Source of the DNA: an uncultured Neomegalonema sp.
GTDB taxonomy: Bacteria > Pseudomonadota > Alphaproteobacteria > Rhodobacterales > Rhodobacteraceae
Length of the DNA: 34,267 nt
Assembly: GCA_937958625.1 (NCBI GenBank)
Contig: CALGNO010000086.1
Span: forward strand, 1-34,267
Direction: 5' to 3'
Below the pieces are notes generated by a model that searched no databases, was not told the origin of the DNA, and was given only the letters and a program-made list of their open reading frames with translations. A program made the translations under genes and the position numbers. Below, one piece after another: positions 9,001 through 16,026 of the stretch (positions are counted from its first letter, which is position 1; every line of letters begins with the position of its first letter).

Positions 9001-10520
9001 GTGCGGAATTCTTCGGAATGCCCCTCGGTGTCTTCAGCCAGATCAAGGATGAGGAATATAAGGTCGAGGCAATCGTGGGCGGGGATATTCTCGGGTTGCA
9101 AGAGGGCACCGTCATGCCCCTCAAAAACACCTATTGCAGCGATTTGAAAGATCCGAACAAGGCACTCGCCATCGCGTCTGTGCCCGACTCGGAATTCAAG
9201 GACAGCACCGCCTATCTCGCGTCAGGTCTTGAATCCTACATCGGCCAAAAAGTGCGCACCGGCAGCGAGTATTACGGGGCCGTCAACTTCGCGGCACGCA
9301 AACCCCGCGCGCCGTTCGGCGAGCTTGAGATTTCACTGATTGCGACCCTCGCAGAATGGATCGGTCGGCGGGTCGAACGCGACGCCATGTCAAAAGATAT
9401 TGCCCGCACGCGCAACGACTTCGACCTGATCCTCAACAGCATCCGTGCCAAGGTTTTCTTCAAGGATGACAAGAACCGAATCCTGCGCCTGAACGAAGCA
9501 GCCGCGGCATCCATGGGATTGACCGTCGAAGAGGCGACGGGGGGCGATACCTACAAGCTCTTCCCTGAAATGGCGGCGAAATACCACCAGGATGATATGA
9601 TGGTCATCGAGAGCGGGAAACCGTTGTTACAGCGCGTGGAGAAGTTCACCCCCAAGGATGCTCCCGAACTTTGGGTCGAAACCGACAAGATCCCCTATGT
9701 CGACAGTGAAACAGGTGAACGCCACCTACTCGCCATCGCGCGGGACATCACGGTGGAAAAAGAGCACGAACAGAAAATCCGCGACCTCAACCGCGAATTG
9801 TCCAGCAATAACGAGCGGTTGGAAACGTCGAATGACAGCCTACGCCAGTTCGCCCATGTCGCGTCTCACGACTTGCAGGAGCCCCTGCGCAAGCTGATGC
9901 AGTTTTCTGAATACCTCGTTGAAGACTGCGGCGAGGAATTGAGCGAGGACGGCAAATTCTTTGTCGAAGTGATCTCGGGATCGGCGGCGCGGATGCGCAC
10001 GCTCGTTACCGATATTCTTTCGCTGTCCAGCACGACGGGCAAGGAATTGAAGCGTGAAACGCTCGACCTGCCCGCAATCGTTACCGACCTGAAGAGTCAG
10101 ATGGATGTGCGGATTGCCGAGTCCAACGCCCGGATCGAGGTCGGCACTTTGCCGGAAATCACCGGGGACAAAACCCTGGTCGAGCAACTGCTGCGCAATC
10201 TGATCTCCAACGGGCTGAAATACAAACGCGCCGATGTTGCGCCCGTCGTTGAAATCAACGGCATTACCTACCCCGACGGCAGAATACAGATCAGCGTCAG
10301 CGACAACGGTATCGGCATGGAGCAAAAAGACGCGCAGCGCATCTTTGAACCGTTCACGCGCCTGCATAACCGTGACAAGTTCGACGGCACCGGCATCGGC
10401 CTCGCAATCTGCCGAACGGTGTGCGAGCGCCACGGCTGGCACATCGACGTCGACAGTACCGTCGGCGAAGGCACGAAATTCATGGTTCGTATCCCCTCAT
10501 CAGAGGAGGCAGCGCAGTGA
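6006..10520 (+). CDS. CheB-CheR-PAS-GAF-PAS hybrid sensor histidine kinase
   Basis: About 1504 residues; numbering here is from the upstream ATG at 5985. Domains: CheB methylesterase (about 22-205; IGASAGG with Ser29, His56 in VIQHLSP, Asp148 in GSDG); CheR methyltransferase (about 223-495; [13 protein letters not shown] at 320); a PAS-like linker; a coiled coil of heptads such as ATNEELM and STNEELH (about 660-735); PAS (738-850); PAS (855-975); GAF (980-1130); PAS (1140-1260); HisKA with His1295 (ASHDLQEPL); HATPase with N-box [15 protein letters not shown] and GTGIGLA. There are no membrane segments, so it is cytoplasmic. All catalytic residues appear intact. Start choice is uncertain: GGGAG at 5987-5991 favours TTG 6000 or ATG 6006 over ATG 5985. 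The likely target is the next gene. Input signal unknown. Confidence 0.93.
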   Translation: MTDFEAELSKNRPTKIVAIGASAGGLEPFEKFFDNMSPDSDCSFVVIQHLSPDFRSMMGELLNRHSSMPILQAQQDLEIEPNTIYLNPARMNMAVKGGKFVLTPVTSRDTLHLPIDVFLTSLAEEQGANAVAIILSGTGSDGTKGVQAISNAGGSVLIQDPVSAKFDGMPEAAMKSVRPDAIATPQKLATIVGRLARGEPIADKTDDDDKEPADPETRVFEILHERFGLDFNHYKSATIQRRLTRRMDLLALPDMTRYVERLEADRNEADELYAEFLIDVTTFFRDSAAFSVLDHQVIPPLIDAMSATRQVRVWIPGCSTGQEAYSIAMRLAEEARKRQVTPNIKIIATDVHQRSVDAASFGVYSTDELSPVSEELRNRYFKQTGSNWQVRPFLRQMLAFSTHNVLSDPPFTRIDLVSCRNMLIYFKEVAQNKAIANFHFSLVKNGFLLLGPSETVGELSKEFDQIDQKWRLFSKKRDVRLAEAIAQLPLGGRGHKSRPTGSTMTSEMSQNRRLYDRSLDIVLKRYAPPGFLLKSSGEVVRIFGDASRFIDISEGDFSQQISGLVRRNLHAVVSAALDRAKLPKTLPFERKIVVDEESGDRSHLTVKLESLHDREGDSEQLLLTIHEESRGRASAMALSPVEVQSDDIETVLLLRQRIEDLELQLTAAEETLQTTVEELETSNEELQATNEELMASNEELQSTNEELHSVNEELYTVSAEHQRKITELTELSSDMEHLLQSTGIGTIFVDEKLCVRRFTPAAVETFNLVEHDIGRPIAHITTRFHEPTLTEKLSHIIETGESVEQEIVVGDKTLLLRALPYKVNDEGVSGAVITMIDVTALKEAKLKVEELALRYENIVEDIDHFMMRWDANDGKITFCNDAFCKVTDRKRERILGRTLEEVIAPEQADKLIQCTGDLAIGDATNFLLEETETAGRPVCYEGIVRAVADNDGALVEYQAVGQDITEATAYRVALEKLSRLTFDIDKPLKPSIREALTIGAEFFGMPLGVFSQIKDEEYKVEAIVGGDILGLQEGTVMPLKNTYCSDLKDPNKALAIASVPDSEFKDSTAYLASGLESYIGQKVRTGSEYYGAVNFAARKPRAPFGELEISLIATLAEWIGRRVERDAMSKDIARTRNDFDLILNSIRAKVFFKDDKNRILRLNEAAAASMGLTVEEATGGDTYKLFPEMAAKYHQDDMMVIESGKPLLQRVEKFTPKDAPELWVETDKIPYVDSETGERHLLAIARDITVEKEHEQKIRDLNRELSSNNERLETSNDSLRQFAHVASHDLQEPLRKLMQFSEYLVEDCGEELSEDGKFFVEVISGSAARMRTLVTDILSLSSTTGKELKRETLDLPAIVTDLKSQMDVRIAESNARIEVGTLPEITGDKTLVEQLLRNLISNGLKYKRADVAPVVEINGITYPDGRIQISVSDNGIGMEQKDAQRIFEPFTRLHNRDKFDGTGIGLAICRTVCERHGWHIDVDSTVGEGTKFMVRIPSSEEAAQ

Positions 10521-10981
10521 CGACGGCGGCAGAAGACGAATTGTTCATCGTCATGGTCGATGACGACCGCGAGGATGTCTATTCCATGCGACGTGCTTTT
10601 TCTGCCTGCACGCCCAAACCGCGCTTTGCATTTTGCAGCAGCGGCGAAGAACTGTTTGAGGTCTATGGAAAGTCGGACGCGCCGACATCGCAACCTGACC
10701 TGCTTTTGCTGGACCTAAACCTGCCGAAAATGAACGGCATCGAAATCCTGCATCGCCTGCGCCACGGCGAAATGGCTGGCCCCCCGACCCTTACCCCCGT
10801 CATGGTGCTGTCGACCTCAAGTTCGAAATCTGACATCAGCCGCAGTTATAGTGAAGGGGCCAATGCGTTCTTCACCAAGGCGGATGATTTCGCCGGAACG
10901 AAGGACATCGCCGCCTCTATTCTGTCGTTCTGGCAGACCAAGGGACTGCATCGCGCGGGCGGTGACGATCAGAACGGCTAA
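10517..10981 (+). CDS. Rcp1-like single-domain response regulator
   Basis: A 154-residue stand-alone receiver of the Rcp1 type, the kind that pairs with phytochrome-like and multi-PAS kinases. It shows the acidic pair (MVDDDRED), phosphoacceptor Asp in LLLLDLNLPKMNG, switch residues in VLSTSS and the conserved Lys in FFTKADD. No output domain follows. Start is GTG at 10517: GAGGAGG at 10503-10509 is well placed, and the GTG overlaps the kinase stop as GTGA, so the two are translationally coupled. It is therefore the best candidate for receiving phosphate from His1295 of the kinase. An upstream extension to 10421 would lie entirely inside the kinase gene and is rejected. Confidence 0.92.
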   Translation: MTTAAEDELFIVMVDDDREDVYSMRRAFSACTPKPRFAFCSSGEELFEVYGKSDAPTSQPDLLLLDLNLPKMNGIEILHRLRHGEMAGPPTLTPVMVLSTSSSKSDISRSYSEGANAFFTKADDFAGTKDIAASILSFWQTKGLHRAGGDDQNG

Positions 10982-11000
10982 GGCGAAAGGCGCGGACCCA

Positions 11001-11780
11001 TCAACGGCCTTTCCATGCGGGTTTGCGCTTTGCCAGAAACGCCTCCATGCCATCGCGGAAATCCTCGCTCATATAGCATTGTTCAACCAAATCATGATCG
11101 TTGGCACCCGCCCCGTCGACCCGCAAACGTCGCAGGGCCTCGCTAGTGGCACGCAGGGTCAGCGGCGCATGGCTGGCAACGGTGGAGGCAAGCGCCCGCG
11201 CCCGCGCCATAACGGCGTCAGCATCGGGTAGAACCTCTGACACGAGGCCAATCGCGCTTGCCTCCTCGGCCTCGATCAACCGGGCGGTAAACAGTATCTC
11301 GCGCACCCGTCCCGATCCCATCAGCGCCGACAAACGCGCGAGATTGGCGATGGAAAGACAGTTGCCAAGGGTCCGCGCAATCGGAAATCCGAACTTCAAC
11401 GTCGCATCACAAATACGCAGATCGCAACTGGCGGCAATCGCGCCGCCGCCCCCGGTACACGCCCCGACAATCGCGGCGATGGTCGGCACAGGACAGGTCT
11501 CGATGGCGGAGAAGACGGCCTCGGCATCACGCTCGTAGTCGATGGCGTCTTGGGGCTTGGAAAATCCCCGAAACTCGCTCATGTCGGTCCCGGCGGCAAA
11601 GGCCCGCTCGCCAGCGCCGCGCAGGACCAGGGCCGTGATCGAACCATCAGCAGGAACCGACCGGCATATCTCGGCAACCCGATCATACATCGCGAAGGTC
11701 AGCGCATTGCGTTGGTCGGGCCGATTGAAGACGATCCAGCCGATGCTGCCTTCGACCTCGTAAATCACGTCATCGGTCAT
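11001..11780 (-). CDS. Enoyl-CoA hydratase/isomerase (crotonase) family protein
   Basis: A 259-residue crotonase-fold protein. The oxyanion-hole region is recognisable (AFAAGTDMSEF; GACTGGGGAIAASCDLRI) and the C-terminal half has the usual trimerisation pattern (ARLIEAEEASAIGLV). In classical enoyl-CoA hydratase two Glu residues act on water, in GGGCELA and GQPE. Here these places read GGGAIAA and GFPIAR, so both appear to be missing. The reaction may thus differ from hydration, although such sequences are usually annotated as enoyl-CoA hydratases. ATG 11780 is chosen because GAGGGGA stands just upstream; an ATG at 11795 lacks this. It lies downstream of the 3-hydroxybutyryl-CoA dehydrogenase on the same strand, probably in one operon. 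Confidence 0.85.
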   Translation of the reverse strand: MTDDVIYEVEGSIGWIVFNRPDQRNALTFAMYDRVAEICRSVPADGSITALVLRGAGERAFAAGTDMSEFRGFSKPQDAIDYERDAEAVFSAIETCPVPTIAAIVGACTGGGGAIAASCDLRICDATLKFGFPIARTLGNCLSIANLARLSALMGSGRVREILFTARLIEAEEASAIGLVSEVLPDADAVMARARALASTVASHAPLTLRATSEALRRLRVDGAGANDHDLVEQCYMSEDFRDGMEAFLAKRKPAWKGR

Positions 11781-11874
11781 CTTGTCCCCTCGCATCCGCG
11801 AAGACCCTTTGCCCCGCCGAAGGACTGAAGTTGCCGGGCGCGGGGCGGTCGAGGCGTTTTACGGACGGCCTCAA

Positions 11875-12765
11875 TCAGCGGGTCGGCACCGGCTCATCGC
11901 CGCGATAATCGTAGAAGCCGCGCCCGGTCTTGCGGCCCAGCCATCCTGCCTCGACATATTTCGTCAACAGCGGACAGGGGCGGTACTTGGTATCGGCCAG
12001 CCCGTCATGCAGCACGTTCATGATCGCCAGACAGGTATCGAGGCCGATAAAATCCGCCAGCGCCAGCGGCCCCATCGGATGATTGGCCCCCAGAGTCATC
12101 GCCTTGTCGATGCTCTCCACCGTGCCGACGCCCTCATAAAGCGTATAAACGGCCTCGTTTATCATCGGCACCAGAACGCGGTTCACGATGAAGGCCGGAA
12201 AATCCTCGGCGCTCGCCGCCTCTTTGCCCAGGGACGCGACGACCTTTTTCATCGTGTCGTAGGTCGGCTCGTCGGTCGCAATCCCCCGGATCAGCTCAAC
12301 CAGCCGCATCACCGGCACCGGGTTCATGAAATGCAGGCCCATGAACTTTTCGGGCCTATCGGTGGACGAGGCCAGCCGCGTGATCGAGATCGACGAGGTG
12401 TTCGAGGTCAGAATCGCCCGCTCCGGCACGATGGGCAGCAGCGTGGCGAAGATTTTCTTCTTCACATCCTCGCGCTCCGACGCAGCCTCGACCACCAGAT
12501 CGCAGTCGCCGAACGCGCTCAAATCCGTGGAACAGTGGATGCGCGCCAGCGCCGCTTCGCTCTCGGCGTCGGAGATTACGTCCTTGCGCACCTGGCGTCC
12601 GAGATTGCCGCGAATGGTCTCCATCGCCGCATCGAGCGCCGATTGCTCAAGATCGCTCATGACAACGCTATAGCCGTTGAGCGCGAAGACATGGGCGATA
12701 CCATTGCCCATCTGTCCGGCCCCCACGACGCCGACGGATTGGATTTCGGATACTGGGCTGGCCAT
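11875..12765 (-). CDS. 3-hydroxybutyryl-CoA dehydrogenase
   Basis: A 296-residue NAD-dependent 3-hydroxyacyl-CoA dehydrogenase, oxidising or reducing the 3-hydroxy/3-keto acyl-CoA pair in the cytoplasm. The Rossmann motif VGVVGAGQMGNGIA opens the protein. TSNTSSISI and the catalytic His in GLHFMNPVPVM, with Glu in LVELI, follow, and the C-terminal domain ends with the family pattern GWLGRKTGRGFYDY. Length matches PaaH/HbdA-type enzymes. ATG 12765 has CGGAG about six bases upstream; the frame extends to 12834 without a ribosome site. It probably heads an operon with the crotonase (94-base gap), suggesting short-chain acyl-CoA, butyrate or polyhydroxybutyrate-related metabolism. The divergent gene to the right encodes uronate dehydrogenase. 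Confidence 0.93.
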   Translation of the reverse strand: MASPVSEIQSVGVVGAGQMGNGIAHVFALNGYSVVMSDLEQSALDAAMETIRGNLGRQVRKDVISDAESEAALARIHCSTDLSAFGDCDLVVEAASEREDVKKKIFATLLPIVPERAILTSNTSSISITRLASSTDRPEKFMGLHFMNPVPVMRLVELIRGIATDEPTYDTMKKVVASLGKEAASAEDFPAFIVNRVLVPMINEAVYTLYEGVGTVESIDKAMTLGANHPMGPLALADFIGLDTCLAIMNVLHDGLADTKYRPCPLLTKYVEAGWLGRKTGRGFYDYRGDEPVPTR

Positions 12766-12903
12766 GGGAACTCCGGTCGATGTGCTGCACTGCAAAAAAC
12801 GATATAAGCGCCGTATCCCCGCGGTGGCAAGCACAGCGCGACAATGCGTTCAGACAGCGATATAGATCGTTCGAAATAGATGAAAGCAAACGGGAGACCC
12901 ATA

Positions 12904-13722
12904 ATGGCCAAACGCCTCAATCGCATCCTGCTGACCGGCGCCGCCGGCAATCTCGGCACCGTCCTGCGCGAGTCCCTGCCCGCACATTGCGAGCACTTGC
13001 GCATTACCGACCGCGTCGAGATGAAGGATGTCGCCGGACATGAGGAGGCCGTCGTTGCCGATGTCGCCGATGCGGATGCGATGATGGAAATGACCAAGGA
13101 TGTCGACATGATCATCCATATGGGCGGTCAGAGCATCGAGGGGTCGTGGGAAAACGTCCTCAATTCCAATATCATCGGCTTTTATAATATGTACGAGGGC
13201 TGCCGGAAGAATGGCGTCAAGCGCCTGATCTGGGGTTCGTCGAACCACGCCATCGGCTTTTACCCTCGGACCCAGGTGATCGACGCCTCGGTCTATCCTC
13301 GCCCGGACACCAATTACGGCGTGTCCAAGGTCTTTGGCGAGGGTGTCGCCCAATATTACTGGGACAAATACCATTTCGAGAGCGTGTCGATCCGCATCGG
13401 GTCTTGCTTTCCGGAGCCGCTGGACCGGCGGATGATGGCGACGTGGCTCAGCTTTGCAGATTTTCAGCACCTGATCGACCGCTGCCTGATCGCGCCGCGT
13501 GTCGAACATACGATCGTCTATGGCATCTCAGACAATGACGAAAAGCTGTGGGACAACTGGATGGCCGCGCATCTCGGGTATCGCCCCAAGGATAACGCCG
13601 AAGCCTATCGCGAAAAGGTCGAGGCAGCATCGCCGCAAAAGGGCATCGACGATCCGATGTTCAAATACGATGGCGGCGGCTTTGCCGGAATGCCGCATTT
13701 CGACGACGAGAACCCGGCGTGA
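12904..13722 (+). CDS. udh: Uronate dehydrogenase
   Basis: A 272-residue short-chain dehydrogenase/epimerase-fold enzyme that closely matches the uronate dehydrogenase family, which oxidises galacturonate or glucuronate to the aldaro-lactone with NAD. Family hallmarks are the N-terminal TGAAGNLG, IIHMGG, SSNHAIGFYP, catalytic Tyr138 and Lys142 in YGVSK, RIGSCFPEP and the tail pattern WDNWMAAHLGYRPKDNAEAYR. ATG 12904 follows GGGAGA; the frame continues upstream to 12880 without a better site. The stop overlaps the GTG of the ArsC-like gene (GTGA). No other uronate-pathway genes, such as a lactonase or keto-deoxy-glucarate dehydratase, are next to it, so the pathway context is incomplete here. 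Confidence 0.88.
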   Translation: MAKRLNRILLTGAAGNLGTVLRESLPAHCEHLRITDRVEMKDVAGHEEAVVADVADADAMMEMTKDVDMIIHMGGQSIEGSWENVLNSNIIGFYNMYEGCRKNGVKRLIWGSSNHAIGFYPRTQVIDASVYPRPDTNYGVSKVFGEGVAQYYWDKYHFESVSIRIGSCFPEPLDRRMMATWLSFADFQHLIDRCLIAPRVEHTIVYGISDNDEKLWDNWMAAHLGYRPKDNAEAYREKVEAASPQKGIDDPMFKYDGGGFAGMPHFDDENPA

Positions 13723-14072
13723 AAGTCTACACGCTCAAGATCTGCGATACCTGTCGCAAGGCGCTGAAATGGCTGGAAGCCGAGGGAATCGCCTTCGAGA
13801 ACCATGACATCCGCGCCGATGGGACGAGCGAAGACTGGGTCGCGCCAGTCGTCGCGGCCCTCGGCCCCGATACGGCACTGAACCGGCGCAGCACGACGTG
13901 GCGCGGACTGTCGGACGCCGAGAAAGAAGGGATCGATGCGGCGAAGGCCGTCGCGCTGATCGTCGAGCATCCGACTTTGTTAAAACGGCCCGTGTTTGTG
14001 GCCGGAGAAACCGTGATCTGTGGGTTTGACGCCAAGGCGCAGGCTGCGCTGAAGGCGCTCAAGCCAACTTGA
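13719..14072 (+). CDS. ArsC/Spx/YffB-family thioredoxin-fold protein
   Basis: A 117-residue ArsC-superfamily protein. CDTC at residues 9-12 sits at the N-terminal active site. HDIRADGTS, LNRRSTTWRGLS and the family pattern LIVEHPTLLKRPV follow. Spacing resembles YffB/Spx-like proteins more than true arsenate reductases, and no ars genes are nearby. Start is GTG 13719, overlapping the uronate dehydrogenase stop. Function is unknown; a thiol-disulfide or glutathione-dependent reductase role is the family expectation. Translational coupling to a sugar-acid dehydrogenase is odd and may be only a compact genome arrangement. Confidence 0.85.
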   Translation: MKVYTLKICDTCRKALKWLEAEGIAFENHDIRADGTSEDWVAPVVAALGPDTALNRRSTTWRGLSDAEKEGIDAAKAVALIVEHPTLLKRPVFVAGETVICGFDAKAQAALKALKPT

Positions 14073-14081
14073 TCACAGCGA

Positions 14082-14105
14082 TGCCCCGGATCGTCGTCCG
14101 GGGCA
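14082..14105. terminator. Bidirectional hairpin between arsC-like gene and soxD
   Basis: Perfect inverted repeat TGCCCCGGA (14082-14090) and TCCGGGGCA (14097-14105) with loop TCGTCG. It is placed exactly between two convergent genes, 10 bases after one stop and 4 bases from the other, so it probably ends transcription from both sides. Confidence 0.65.
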
Positions 14106-14108
14106 GCA

Positions 14109-14738
14109 TTACTGTTCTTCCGTCTCCGGCGTCACATCCAGCACCCTTGCGCGCATGGTCACGGCCATGGGGCCGTTGGTACAATCGGTCATGCACGGCT
14201 CGCCCGCCGCGTACTCGGCCTCGCGATCATCTGGGAAGAACCCACTTTCGTTGGGCATCTCGACCTCGCCAAAGCTGGCCTTTGACAGCACAAACTCCTC
14301 GTCCTCGATGATATCGTTCATATAGAGGATATAGGCCGTCAGGGCGTAGACTTCGTCATCGGACAGCGATTGCGCGTACCCAAAGGGCATCGCCCGATGG
14401 ACGTAATCGAACACCGTCGAGACATAGGGCCAATACGACCCAACGGTCTTGATCGGCGTCTCGTCGGCCAACGACCCCTCGCCGCCCGCCAGTTGCGGCC
14501 AACGGTCCTCGCCCTCACCGAAGACGCCGTGGCAGTAGGCACATTGATCGTTGTAGATCTCCTCGCCATCCGCCGCTGTGCCCTGCCCCTCGGGCAAGCC
14601 CTGACCATCGGGGCGAACGTCAATGTCCCAAGCCGTAATCTCCGCCTCGGTCGCCGGACGACCCAAGCCCAGGTCGGCGGCGGCGAGCGGTGTGGCAACG
14701 AACGCCACCAACGCCAGTGACTTAACCCACTTCGACAT
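14109..14738 (-). CDS. soxD: SoxD-like cytochrome c subunit of sulfane dehydrogenase
   Basis: A 209-residue secreted c-type cytochrome. The Sec leader ends near AAADLG. One heme site is present, C66-A-Y-C69-H70, with a plausible axial Met in RAMPFGYA. It directly follows soxC, overlapping it by 17 bases, which makes it the electron-accepting partner of SoxC in the SoxCD sulfane dehydrogenase. GGGGAGG lies just before ATG 14738. The classical Paracoccus SoxD is about 380 residues with two hemes; this protein has one heme and about half that length. Near the C-terminus is a second Cys pair, C182-M-T-D-C186, without a His, so it is not a heme site. Identity rests on position and N-terminal domain. 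Confidence 0.85.
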   Translation of the reverse strand: MSKWVKSLALVAFVATPLAAADLGLGRPATEAEITAWDIDVRPDGQGLPEGQGTAADGEEIYNDQCAYCHGVFGEGEDRWPQLAGGEGSLADETPIKTVGSYWPYVSTVFDYVHRAMPFGYAQSLSDDEVYALTAYILYMNDIIEDEEFVLSKASFGEVEMPNESGFFPDDREAEYAAGEPCMTDCTNGPMAVTMRARVLDVTPETEEQ

Positions 14739-15969
14739 TTTCGACCTCCCCGCCTTCGCGGACATGCCACGTCTGGATTGAATTGTTGTGATAGATCGAC
14801 TCGGTGCCGCGCACGGCCCGCAAGGCATCCTTGGTCGGCTGCACGTGCCCTTCGGAATCGATGGCACGGGATTGCAGCAAGAGCGGCCCACCATCCCAAT
14901 TGAACTCGTGATAGAACCGGTGCAGCGCCTTCGGATGGCTTGGCCCGTCGAGGCGGGCGGTGGTCCAGTTGGTGCCGCCATCCAGGCTGACATCGACCCG
15001 CTTGATCGTGCCCCGCCCGGACCATGCGAGGCCGCTGAGGACCGTGTGTCCGCTTTCATGGGTGATCGGTGCCTGGGGGCTGGGGTTCGTGATGACGGAT
15101 TTCACATCCATCTCCCACGTAAAGCGCCGCGCCTTTCCGTTGGACATCAGGTCGGTGTATTTTGACGTCTCCTCACGGTGATGCCATGGCATGTCGCCGA
15201 CTTCGATGCGGCGCAGCCACTTGACCCACATGTTGCCCTCCCAACCGGGCACGACGAGGCGCAGGGGATAGCCCTGTTCAGGGCGCAGGGCCTCGCCGTT
15301 CATGGCAAAGGCAACCATACAATCCTCCAGTGCCTTTTCCAGCGGGATAGATCGGGTCATGCCGGACGCATCTGCGCCTTCGGGCAAGATCCATTTGCCA
15401 GCGGTCTTGACCCCGGCTTCGGCCAAAATGTGCTTCAGCGGAACGCCGGTATACTGAACGCAGTGGATCATGCCGTGGGTGAACTGACAGCCGTTGAGCT
15501 GCGCCCCGCGCCACTCCATCCCGCCATTGGCGGCACATTCGAGAAAGTAGATGCGGTTTTCGCGCGGAAAGCGCTTGATCTCGTCCACCGTGAAGACCAG
15601 CGGCGTATCGACGAGGCCGTTTATCATCAGCCGGTGCTCGGCTGGATCGACAAGCGCAACGCCGGAATGGTGCCGCTCGAAACACAGCCCGTTTGGCGTG
15701 ATGATCCCTTCGAGCGCGTGGATCGGCGTGAAGTTGATCGATGACGTCGCGTCCGCCGTCAGCCAAGGCACATTGCGGCGCACGACGTCGGCCTCGAATT
15801 CCGAGGGCACGCCATAGGGCGCAACATCGACGCCATCGCCAAGCTCTTGGTTCCAGGGCTGAACTTCAGTGATCGCGGGATCGTCGGCGCGGGCCGTGGT
15901 GGCAAGCGCCGCCCCCGCCGTGGCGGCGGCCCCGGTCAACAGCTTGCGGCGGCTGATGGAGTCACTCAT
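14722..15969 (-). CDS. soxC: Sulfane dehydrogenase molybdoprotein SoxC
   Basis: A 415-residue periplasmic sulfite-oxidase-family molybdenum enzyme. With SoxD it oxidises the sulfane sulfur left on SoxY after SoxB action, yielding six electrons per thiosulfate. The Tat leader SRRKLLTGAAATAG is at residues 6-19. The probable molybdenum-ligand Cys145 lies in YFLECAANGG. RLVVPGWEGNMWVKWL and the C-terminal dimerisation domain (VDVSLDGGTNW) are intact and full length. ATG 15969 has GGAGAG just upstream; an in-frame ATG at 15981 is less likely. It is 57 bases after soxB, with a palindromic site in the gap. The presence of SoxC implies complete oxidation to sulfate without sulfur globules. Confidence 0.96.
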   Translation of the reverse strand: MSDSISRRKLLTGAAATAGAALATTARADDPAITEVQPWNQELGDGVDVAPYGVPSEFEADVVRRNVPWLTADATSSINFTPIHALEGIITPNGLCFERHHSGVALVDPAEHRLMINGLVDTPLVFTVDEIKRFPRENRIYFLECAANGGMEWRGAQLNGCQFTHGMIHCVQYTGVPLKHILAEAGVKTAGKWILPEGADASGMTRSIPLEKALEDCMVAFAMNGEALRPEQGYPLRLVVPGWEGNMWVKWLRRIEVGDMPWHHREETSKYTDLMSNGKARRFTWEMDVKSVITNPSPQAPITHESGHTVLSGLAWSGRGTIKRVDVSLDGGTNWTTARLDGPSHPKALHRFYHEFNWDGGPLLLQSRAIDSEGHVQPTKDALRAVRGTESIYHNNSIQTWHVREGGEVENVEVG

Positions 15970-15978
15970 TACACTCTC

Positions 15979-15991
15979 CATTTGTGAAATG
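15979..15991. promoter_or_regulatory. Palindromic candidate operator in the soxB-soxC gap
   Basis: CATTTGTGAAATG is a 13-base palindrome (arms CATTT and AAATG) ten bases before the soxC start. Its ATTTGTGA core also appears in front of soxY and soxX/soxS, which is why it is listed as a possible regulator site. Confidence 0.35.
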
Positions 15992-16026
15992 TCGGCAAAA
16001 CACCAAGGGTGAAGAGACCGCGCGCG

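Noticed and set aside
10985-11013. GAAAGGC/GCCTTTC inverted repeat between convergent genes
   Set aside because: Placement suits a terminator, but the arms are short, the loop is 15 bases and it runs into the crotonase stop codon, so support is weak.
11811-11846. Seven-base inverted repeat GCCCCGC/GCGGGGC between the dehydrogenase and crotonase genes
   Set aside because: Short arms with a 22-base loop in GC-rich DNA; chance is sufficient.
14739-15059. N-terminal extension of SoxD into soxC
   Set aside because: The extension is an out-of-frame reading of soxC; ATG 14738 has a strong ribosome site and starts a proper signal peptide.
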